Assembly (NCBI RefSeq): GCF_030406385.1
Contig: NZ_JAUEPM010000001.1
Location: forward strand, 744,001 to 808,000
From: Microbacterium oryzae
Lineage (GTDB): Bacteria; Actinomycetota; Actinomycetes; Actinomycetales; Microbacteriaceae
Direction of reading: 5' to 3'
DNA length: 64,000 nt
Part shown: piece by piece, positions 1 to 7,087 of the stretch
How the letters are laid out: each line of letters opens with the position of its first letter
Position numbering within the stretch: the first letter of the stretch is position 1
The notes under the pieces: model-generated
Told to the model about the DNA's origin: nothing
What the model saw: the letters and a program-made list of their open reading frames with translations, nothing else
Database searches by the model: none
Translations under genes and position numbers: made by a program

Positions 1-896
1 GCGGCGAGGTCGCCGGGGCGGCGCGGTGCGATGGCCTTCGGCAGCTCGCGCCCGACGGCCTTCTCGAACGACGCGATGAGCTCGAGCACGCTGACGGGGC
101 GGCCGGTGCCGAGGTTGTAGCTCTTCAGGCCGGGCTCGGCCTTCTCGAGCGCCGCGACGTGACCCTCCGCGAGGTCGACGACGTGGATGTAGTCGCGCAG
201 GCCCGTGCCGTCCGGGGTGTCGTAGTCGTCGCCGAAGACGTTGATCTCCGGGAGCGAGCCGACCGCGACGCGCGCGACGAAGGGCATGAGGTTGTTCGGG
301 ATGCCCTGCGGGTCCTCGCCGATGAGGCCGGACTCGTGCGCGCCCACCGGGTTGAAGTAGCGCAGCAGCGTGACGTTGAGTTCGGGGTTCACCCGCTGCA
401 CATCGGCGAGGATGACCTCGTTGATGAGCTTGCTCTTCGAGTACGGGTTCGACAGCTCGACGAGGTCGCGCGTGGCGCTCTCCGCGAAGGGCAGGTCGGC
501 GGGGTTCGAGTAGACCGTCCCGGTCGAGGAGAACACGAACGAGCGGATGCCGTGGGCGAGCCCCACGCGCAGGAGCGCGAACGTGGAGTCGAGGTTGTTC
601 GCGTAGTACTGCAGCGGCTTCTGCGTCGACTCGCCGACGGCCTTGTGCGCGGCGAAGTGGATGATGGCCTCGAAGGGGCCGTGCGCGGCGAACGCACCCT
701 CCACCACCTCGTCGTCGGCCGCGTCGCCGACGACCAGCGTCACCGGCGTGCCCGTGATCTGCTGCAGCCGATCGGCCACCACGTCGCTGGTGTTGTCGAG
801 GTTGTCGAGCAGCACGACCTCATGACCGGCCTCGAGAAGCGCCACCGCGGTGTGCGCACCGATGTATCCGGCTCCGCCGGCAAGGAGAACTCGCAT
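1..896 (-). CDS. galE: UDP-glucose 4-epimerase, partial (3' end off the window)
   Basis: Interconverts UDP-glucose and UDP-galactose in the cytosol (Leloir pathway and cell-envelope sugar precursors). The 298 visible residues carry the NAD-binding GGAGYIG at residues 7-13, SST at 123-125 and the catalytic Y152-x3-K156 pair of extended short-chain dehydrogenases. Family members usually have 320-340 residues, so about the last 30 lie beyond the left edge. The ATG is preceded by a TACGCT -10 box with exactly 6 nt between, and by a TTGACG -35 a further 17 nt up, so the mRNA should be leaderless. An 18-bp palindrome covers the -35. Another NDP-sugar epimerase is possible but the N-terminal sequence fits GalE well. 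Confidence 0.93.
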   Translation of the reverse strand, partial: MRVLLAGGAGYIGAHTAVALLEAGHEVVLLDNLDNTSDVVADRLQQITGTPVTLVVGDAADDEVVEGAFAAHGPFEAIIHFAAHKAVGESTQKPLQYYANNLDSTFALLRVGLAHGIRSFVFSSTGTVYSNPADLPFAESATRDLVELSNPYSKSKLINEVILADVQRVNPELNVTLLRYFNPVGAHESGLIGEDPQGIPNNLMPFVARVAVGSLPEINVFGDDYDTPDGTGLRDYIHVVDLAEGHVAALEKAEPGLKSYNLGTGRPVSVLELIASFEKAVGRELPKAIAPRRPGDLA

Positions 897-902
897 GCTC
901 TC

Positions 903-935
903 AGCGTAGGCCGCGCTCATGTTGACGTCAACATG
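903..935 (-). promoter_or_regulatory. galE promoter with 18-bp palindromic operator
   Basis: On the minus strand a TTGACG -35 (926-931) and a TACGCT -10 (903-908) are separated by 17 nt, and the galE ATG follows the -10 by 6 nt. The -35 lies inside a perfect 18-bp palindrome at 918-935 (CATGTTGAC and its complement). A repressor bound there would block RNA polymerase. The core with a central CG flanked by T and A resembles LacI-family operators, but the regulator is unknown. Confidence 0.7.
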
Positions 936-953
936 CTCACGCCGGCGTGAGCA
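934..953 (-). terminator. 20-bp perfect palindrome at the 3' end of tdk
   Basis: TGCTCACGCC followed directly by its reverse complement (10-bp arms, no spacer) overlaps the last codons and stop of tdk. It may end tdk transcription or slow read-through into the galE promoter region. There is no T-tract, so an intrinsic terminator is only one reading; an operator is the other. Confidence 0.45.
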
Positions 954-1599
954 CTCCCGCAGACTCATGGAGATAGCAGACGCCGCAAAGCGACTCGTAC
1001 GTCACGAAGTGCTCGTCGCGGACGGGTGCGCCCTCCGCGTCGATGGCCACCTGGTCGCCGTCGAACACGAAGCGCCCCGCGATCCTCCGCCCGTTGAAGA
1101 GCGCCTTCCTGCCGCACCGGCAGATCGTCTTCAGCTCCTCGAGGGCGTGCGCGATCTCGAGGAGACGGCGGGACCCGGGGAATGCCTGCGTGCGGAAGTC
1201 GGTGCGGATGCCGTAGGCCATCACCGGCACGTCCTCGAGCACGGCGATGCGGAACACCTGGTCGACCTGAGCCGGCGTGAGGAACTGCGCCTCGTCGATG
1301 AGGAGGCAGGCGACGTCGGTCGCGCGGCCGCCGGGGATGAGCGCATCCGCGGCGGATCGCCGCACGTTCTCCCGGTGCCGGGCGAAGAGCTCCCCCGCGT
1401 CGTCGCCCGCTCCGATGAGGAAGTCGACCTGCCGGGTCATGCCGAGGCGCGATGCGACCTGGTCGGCGCCCTTGGTGTCGATGGCGGGCTTCGCGAGCAG
1501 CACCGCCTGCCCCCGCTCCTCGTAGTTGTAGGCGGCCTGGAGGAGCGCCGTGGACTTCCCCGAGTTCATCGCGCCGTAGCGGAAGTAGAGTTTGGCCAC
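937..1599 (-). CDS. tdk: Thymidine kinase
   Basis: Phosphorylates thymidine to dTMP with ATP (pyrimidine salvage, cytosol). The protein has 220 residues, normal for bacterial type II thymidine kinases. Visible are the P-loop GAMNSGKS at residues 9-16, a Walker-B-like LLIDEAQFL, and the paired zinc cysteines CRC and CGVC. The chosen start is a GTG at 1599: a TACACT -10 box (1606-1611) sits 6 nt before it, so the message is probably leaderless. This promoter fills the 24-nt gap to the Nudix gene upstream. Confidence 0.94.
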   Translation of the reverse strand: MAKLYFRYGAMNSGKSTALLQAAYNYEERGQAVLLAKPAIDTKGADQVASRLGMTRQVDFLIGAGDDAGELFARHRENVRRSAADALIPGGRATDVACLLIDEAQFLTPAQVDQVFRIAVLEDVPVMAYGIRTDFRTQAFPGSRRLLEIAHALEELKTICRCGRKALFNGRRIAGRFVFDGDQVAIDAEGAPVRDEHFVTYESLCGVCYLHESAGVLTPA

Positions 1600-1623
1600 C
1601 GGAAGAGTGTAATCCGCGTCGTC

Positions 1624-2049
1624 TCAGCGGCCGGCGAGAAGCGGGAACACGTGCTCGCGATTGAGGGGCGCCTCGGTCGCGTCGTCGATCGCCGCGGCAG
1701 GCAGCACCCAGCGCGCCTCGTCGATCTCCGCCTGCACCGCAGGGGTCACCTCGGCGCGCGAGGTGAAAACGGTCGCCAGCAGGGCGTGCCCCGCCTCGTT
1801 GGCGGCGCGCGAGGTGAACGTGCCGAGCAGGTTCAGCTGCGCGGGGGCGACGTCGACTCCGAGCTCCTCCCGCACCTCGCGGATGGCCGTGTCCACGCCG
1901 CTCTCCCCCGCCTCGGGCTTGCCGCCGGGAAGCATGAACGCGGACGTGCCGCGCTTGCGCACGGTCAGCACCCGGCCATCCGCACGCAGGAAGGCGATCG
2001 CGGCGACCGTGATCAGCGGGCCGGAGGCCGCCTCCGGCGCAGCCCTCAC
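1624..2049 (-). CDS. Nudix hydrolase
   Basis: Small Nudix-fold hydrolase of 141 residues, cleaving a nucleoside diphosphate linked to another group; the exact substrate cannot be read from sequence. The complete Nudix box (G-x5-E-x7-REVREELGV) spans residues 43-65 and supplies the metal-binding glutamates. The GTG start overlaps the stop of mqo in a GTGA arrangement, so it is probably co-transcribed and translationally coupled with mqo, although no metabolic link is evident. MutT/8-oxo-dGTPase-like house-cleaning is a reasonable guess. Confidence 0.88.
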   Translation of the reverse strand: MRAAPEAASGPLITVAAIAFLRADGRVLTVRKRGTSAFMLPGGKPEAGESGVDTAIREVREELGVDVAPAQLNLLGTFTSRAANEAGHALLATVFTSRAEVTPAVQAEIDEARWVLPAAAIDDATEAPLNREHVFPLLAGR

Positions 2050-3494
2050 GCGGCGATGCGGAGCGCCTCGGCGGTGCGGTCCGTCACCGATCGCGCCTTC
2101 TCGGGGTCGACGTTGAGCGTCTCGCCGTAGGTGGGGATCAGCTGCTTCAGCTGCGGCTCCCACGCGGGCATCCGGTCGGCGAAGCACGCCTTCAGCACGT
2201 CGAGCATGATGGTCGCGCCCGTGGACGCTCCCGGCGAGGCTCCCAGCAGACCGGCGATCGAGCCATCCGCCGCCGAGACCACCTCGGTGCCGAACTGGAG
2301 CTTGCCGCCCTTCATGACCTGGGCGCGCTGCCCGGCCTGGATGAGCTCCCAGTCCTCGCCCTTCGCGGTGGGCACGAACTCGCGCAGGCTGTCGATCTTC
2401 TTCGCGCGGCTCTTCAGCAGCTCGCCGACGAGGTACTTCACGAGATCGAGGTTCGTCGCGCCGACCTTGAGCATCGACCCGATGTTGTGCGGGCGCACCT
2501 GCGAGACGATGTCGAGCCACGAGCCCTTCTTGAGGAACTTCGGGCTGAACGTCGCGAACGGGCCGAACATCAGCGAGCCCTCGCCGTCGACCATGCGGGT
2601 GTCGAGGTGCGGCACCGACATCGGCGGTGCCCCGACGGCCGCCTGCGAGTAGACCTTGGCCTGGTGCTTCTTCACGAGCGCGGGGTTGCTCGTCTTGAGG
2701 AACTGGCCGCCGATCGGGAAGACGCCGTAGCCGCGGATCTCGCGGATCCCGGCCTTCTGCAGGAGCTTGATCGCCCAGCCGCCGGCGCCGACGAAGACGA
2801 AACGGGCCGAGATCTTGCCCGGAGTCCTGCCCACGCGGTTGCGGTAGCTGACCTCCCAGGTGCCGTCCTTCTTCTTCTTGAGGTTCTTCACCTCGTGGTT
2901 GAGGAGCACCTCCGCCCCGCCGTCACGCAGGTGGTCGAAGAGCTGGCGGGTGAGCGAGCCGAAGTCGACGTCGGTGCCCGCCGGCACACGCGTGGCGGCG
3001 AAGGGCTCGTCGGCCTTGGGCCGCTTCTCCATGAGCAGCGGCGCCCACTGATGGATGACGCGGGAGTCGTCGGAGAACTCGATGCCCTCGAAGAGCGGCT
3101 GCGCACGGAGGGTCTCATAGCGGGCCTTGAGGTAGGCCACGTCCTTCTCGCCCCGCACGAACGTCATGTGCGGGGTGGTGCTGATGAACGTCGAGGGCTC
3201 GTCGAGGATGCCCTTCTCCACGAGCGCGGACCACAGCTGGCGACTCTGCTGGAACTGCTCGTTGATGGCGATCGCCTTGGAGGGATCCGACGCGTCGGGC
3301 ATGTAGTTGAGCTCGCACAGGGCGGAGTGCCCGGTGCCCGCGTTGTTCCACGCGTTCGAGCTCTCCTGCGCGACCTCCCCGTCGCGCTCGAAGGCGACGA
3401 TCTTCCAGTCGGGCTGCAGTTCCTTGAGGAGGGTGCCGAGCGTGGCGGACATGATCCCGCCGCCGATCAGCACGATATCGACGGTTTCACTCAC
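2046..3494 (-). CDS. mqo: Malate:quinone oxidoreductase
   Basis: Membrane-associated FAD enzyme that oxidises L-malate to oxaloacetate and passes electrons to quinone in the TCA cycle and respiratory chain. It has 482 residues, near the family norm of about 500. The N-terminus shows the FAD dinucleotide-binding segment VLIGGGIMSATLG at residues 8-20. The GTG start at 3494 is preceded by a TAGGAT -10 box (3501-3506) with 6 nt between, so it is probably leaderless. A hairpin at 3533-3557 separates it from asd upstream. The last base pairs overlap the start of the Nudix gene. Confidence 0.95.
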   Translation of the reverse strand: MSETVDIVLIGGGIMSATLGTLLKELQPDWKIVAFERDGEVAQESSNAWNNAGTGHSALCELNYMPDASDPSKAIAINEQFQQSRQLWSALVEKGILDEPSTFISTTPHMTFVRGEKDVAYLKARYETLRAQPLFEGIEFSDDSRVIHQWAPLLMEKRPKADEPFAATRVPAGTDVDFGSLTRQLFDHLRDGGAEVLLNHEVKNLKKKKDGTWEVSYRNRVGRTPGKISARFVFVGAGGWAIKLLQKAGIREIRGYGVFPIGGQFLKTSNPALVKKHQAKVYSQAAVGAPPMSVPHLDTRMVDGEGSLMFGPFATFSPKFLKKGSWLDIVSQVRPHNIGSMLKVGATNLDLVKYLVGELLKSRAKKIDSLREFVPTAKGEDWELIQAGQRAQVMKGGKLQFGTEVVSAADGSIAGLLGASPGASTGATIMLDVLKACFADRMPAWEPQLKQLIPTYGETLNVDPEKARSVTDRTAEALRIAA

Positions 3495-3532
3495 TCGTCA
3501 ATCCTATTCCCGTCTTTCGGGCACCCCTGACC

Positions 3533-3557
3533 ATCCGGGGTCGAAAGAACCCCGGAT
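3533..3557 (-). terminator. Hairpin terminator after asd
   Basis: ATCCGGGGT at 3533-3541 pairs perfectly with 3549-3557 around a 7-nt loop. It lies between the asd stop and the mqo promoter. There is no T-tract, as is common in high-GC actinobacteria. Confidence 0.6.
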
Positions 3558-3593
3558 ATTCACTGTGCGGCGAACCGCTCGGCGGCGTCCCGG

Positions 3594-4709
<1,116 letters not shown>

Positions 4710-4750
4710 ATCCGCGCCGCGGGGAGCTGCCGACTCCGCCCGTCACGTCA

Positions 4751-4992
4751 TGTCTCACTCGGCGCGGGAAAGACCGCCTCATACCCGCAACAAGTGAGAC
4801 ACGACGTCGCCCATGTCTCACTCCGCGCGGGAAAGACCGCCTCATACCCGCAACAAGTGAGACACGAGGTCGCCCATGTCTCACTCCGCGCGGGAAAGAC
4901 CGCCTCATACCCGCAACAAGTGAGACACGAGGTCGCCCATGTCTCACTCCGCGCGGGAAAGCCCGCCTCATACCCGCACGAACTGAGACACG
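4751..4992. repeat. Array of four 63-bp tandem palindromic repeats
   Basis: Units begin at 4751, 4814, 4877 and 4940, an exact 63-nt period. Each starts with TGTCTCACT and, 33 nt later, has its reverse complement AGTGAGACA. Inside, GCGGG pairs with CCCGC, separated from the outer stem by a symmetric 4x4 internal loop, leaving a 15-nt apical loop. A 12-nt linker (CGAGGTCGCCCA, or CGACGTCGCCCA in unit 1) joins units. Because the right arm of each unit also pairs with the left arm of the next across the linker, the array can fold in two registers. Units 2 and 3 are identical; unit 4 has diverged in its loop and right arm. The 63-nt period leaves frames open, but I see no reason to think it is translated. 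Together with the lysC terminator it accounts for the 382-bp lysC-asd gap. Confidence 0.95.
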
Positions 4993-5013
4993 GCACAGGG
5001 GCGGAGACGACGA

Positions 5014-5041
5014 AGGCCCCGACCGCGGATGGTCGGGGCCT
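5014..5041 (-). terminator. lysC terminator
   Basis: AGGCCCCGACC at 5014-5024 pairs perfectly (11 bp) with 5031-5041 around a 6-nt loop, 12 nt beyond the lysC stop codon. It lies between lysC and the repeat array. Confidence 0.8.
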
Positions 5042-5052
5042 GTCGAGGGATG

Positions 5053-5592
5053 TCAGCGGCCGGTGCCCGCGTAGACGGTCGCCTCGATCTCGCCGTCCAG
5101 GCCATAGGCGCTGTGCACCACGCGCGCGGCCTCGTCGAGCTCGGTGTCACGGAGGATGACGGAGATGCGGATCTCGCTCGTGGAGATCATCTCGATGTTG
5201 ATGCCCGCCCCGCTCAGCGCCTCGAACAGGGTCAGCGAGACGCCGGCGTGCGTGCGCATGCCCGCGCCGACCACCGAGAGCTTGCCGACCTGGTCGTCGT
5301 ACACGAGGTTCTCGAAGCCGACCTCGTCCTGGGCGGCCGTGAGCGCCTTCGCCACGTCGGCGGCGGACTGCTTCGGCAGCGTGAAGGAGATGTCGGTCCG
5401 GCCGGCCTTCGCCGACTGCACGTTCTGCACGATCATGTCGATGTTCGCGCCCGTCTTCGCGACGAGCGTGAAGATCGCCGCGGCGGAACCCGGGACGTCG
5501 GGAACCCCGAGCACCGTGATCTTGGCCTGGCTGCGGTCGATGGCGACACCGGCGACGACCGGCTCTTCCATCCCGATGGCGTCGTCCGACAT
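5053..5592 (-). CDS. Putative aspartate kinase beta subunit (in-frame internal start)
   Basis: Nested in lysC and in the same frame: an ATG at 5592 preceded 4 nt upstream by AAGGGAGAG encodes 179 residues, essentially the two regulatory ACT domains. In Corynebacterium and Bacillus the beta subunit is made in just this way from a start inside lysC. Initiation here is inferred from position and ribosome site only. Confidence 0.5.
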   Translation of the reverse strand: MSDDAIGMEEPVVAGVAIDRSQAKITVLGVPDVPGSAAAIFTLVAKTGANIDMIVQNVQSAKAGRTDISFTLPKQSAADVAKALTAAQDEVGFENLVYDDQVGKLSVVGAGMRTHAGVSLTLFEALSGAGINIEMISTSEIRISVILRDTELDEAARVVHSAYGLDGEIEATVYAGTGR

Positions 5593-6360
5593 GGTCTCTC
5601 CCTTGGCATCGCGGGGGGCCTTCATCCCCTCGCCCAGAACATAGGTGCCCTCGTTCGACGTGAAGGTCGACCGGGCGTGGATGAGCACGCCGTGGCGGCG
5701 GGCGTACTCGACGGCGCGGATGTAGAGCACCTTTGCGCCGTTCGCAGCGAGCTCGAGCATCTCCTCCGCGGTGATGTGCCCGAGCTTGCGGGCCAGCGGG
5801 ACCACGCGCGGGTCGGCGGTGAAGATGCCGTCGACATCGCTGTAGATCTCGCACACGTCGGCGTCGAGAGCCGCCGCGAGCGCGACCGCGGTGGTGTCCG
5901 AGCCGCCGCGACCGAGCGTGGTGATGTCCTTGGTGTCGCGGTTGAACCCCTGGAAACCGGCCACGATCACGACGGCGCCGTCGTCGAGCGCCGCACGCAG
6001 GCGCACGGGCGTCACGTCGACGATGCGCGCAGAGCCATGGTCGGCCGTGGTGATCATGCCGGCCTGGCTGCCCGTGAACGAGCGCGCTTCGTACCCCATC
6101 GAGTGGATGGCCATGGCCAGGAGGGCCATGGAGATGCGCTCTCCGCTGGAGAGCAGCATGTCGAGCTCGCGCGGCGCGGGCATCGGCGCGACCTGGGAGG
6201 CGAGGTCCAGCAGCTCGTCCGTGGTGTCGCCCATCGCGCTCACCGCCACGACGACGTCATGCCCGGCGCGGCGGGTGTCGGCGATGCGCTTCGCGACGCG
6301 CTTGATGCTCTCGGCGTCGGCCACGGACGAGCCGCCGAACTTCTGGACGATCAGCGCCAA
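5053..6360 (-). CDS. lysC: Aspartate kinase (with internal start for the beta subunit)
   Basis: Phosphorylates aspartate, the committed step of the aspartate family. The kinase domain opens with QKFGGSSV, and two ACT domains fill roughly residues 265-435 and bind feedback effectors. The start chosen is TTG at 6360 because GAGGAG lies 6 nt upstream and the protein then begins just before the conserved ALIVQKFGG. An in-frame GTG at 6411 sits 6 nt after a TAGGAT -10 box (6418-6423) and would add 17 residues as a leaderless form. An internal ATG at 5592 with AAGGGAGAG upstream would give a 179-residue ACT-only chain, matching the known alpha2beta2 aspartokinases of corynebacteria. The downstream terminator separates it from asd. 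Confidence 0.93.
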   Translation of the reverse strand: MALIVQKFGGSSVADAESIKRVAKRIADTRRAGHDVVVAVSAMGDTTDELLDLASQVAPMPAPRELDMLLSSGERISMALLAMAIHSMGYEARSFTGSQAGMITTADHGSARIVDVTPVRLRAALDDGAVVIVAGFQGFNRDTKDITTLGRGGSDTTAVALAAALDADVCEIYSDVDGIFTADPRVVPLARKLGHITAEEMLELAANGAKVLYIRAVEYARRHGVLIHARSTFTSNEGTYVLGEGMKAPRDAKGETMSDDAIGMEEPVVAGVAIDRSQAKITVLGVPDVPGSAAAIFTLVAKTGANIDMIVQNVQSAKAGRTDISFTLPKQSAADVAKALTAAQDEVGFENLVYDDQVGKLSVVGAGMRTHAGVSLTLFEALSGAGINIEMISTSEIRISVILRDTELDEAARVVHSAYGLDGEIEATVYAGTGR

Positions 6361-6454
6361 GTGATGCTCCTCGATGCGTTCGCGGGATGAGCGGACGCCG
6401 ACCGCGTCCACGCATCAATCCTAGAGAAGCCCGCATGCTCCCGCGGACATACCC

Positions 6455-7048
6455 CTACAGGCGCCGGCGCCCCTCGAACGCGCGGCCCAGCGTCACCTCG
6501 TCGGCGTACTCGAGATCGCCGCCGACGGGGAGTCCCGAGGCCAGGCGCGACACCGCGATGTCGAGGGCCGTCAGCAGGCGGCTGAGGTAGGCGGCGGTGG
6601 CCTCGCCCTCGAGATTCGGGTTCGTCGCGAGGATGACCTCCTGCACTGTGCCGTCGGCTAGGCGCGTCATGAGCTGCTGGATGCGCAGATCGTCGGGGCC
6701 GATCCCCGCGATGGGGCTGATGGCGCCACCCAGCACGTGGTAGCGTCCGCGGAACTCGCGCGTGCGCTCGATGGCGGCCACGTCCTTTGCGTCCTCCACG
6801 ACGCAGATGAGCGAGGTATCGCGGCGCGGGTCGCGGCAGATGCCGCAGGTGTCGCTCTCGGAGACGTTGCCGCAGATCTCGCAGAACTTCACCCGCTCGC
6901 GCACCTCGCGCAGGAGCACGGAGAGCCGCGACACGTCGAAGGTCGGCGTCTGCAGGATGTGGAACGCGATGCGCTGGGCGGACTTCGGGCCGATGCCGGG
7001 GAGGCGGCCGAGCTCGTCGATCAGCTCCTGGACGATGCCGTCGTACAT
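6455..7048 (-). CDS. recR: Recombination mediator RecR
   Basis: Works with RecF and RecO to load RecA on gapped DNA. It has 197 residues, the usual length. It shows the N-terminal helix-hairpin-helix around [11 protein letters not shown] (residues 16-26), the four-cysteine zinc finger (C56, C59, C68, C71) and the Toprim segment beginning at VVEDAKDV. It begins 39 nt after dnaX and is probably in the same transcript. In many bacteria a ybaB/ebfC gene sits between dnaX and recR; none is present here. The ribosome site is weak (AAGGA about 12 nt upstream). Confidence 0.95.
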   Translation of the reverse strand: MYDGIVQELIDELGRLPGIGPKSAQRIAFHILQTPTFDVSRLSVLLREVRERVKFCEICGNVSESDTCGICRDPRRDTSLICVVEDAKDVAAIERTREFRGRYHVLGGAISPIAGIGPDDLRIQQLMTRLADGTVQEVILATNPNLEGEATAAYLSRLLTALDIAVSRLASGLPVGGDLEYADEVTLGRAFEGRRRL

Positions 7049-7087
7049 ACCGGGGTTGTGTCCTTACGAGGAAGAGGTGAGGGAGGA

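Noticed and set aside
4751..4992. CRISPR array
   Set aside because: Linkers between units are the same short sequence, not unique spacers, and no cas genes are present.
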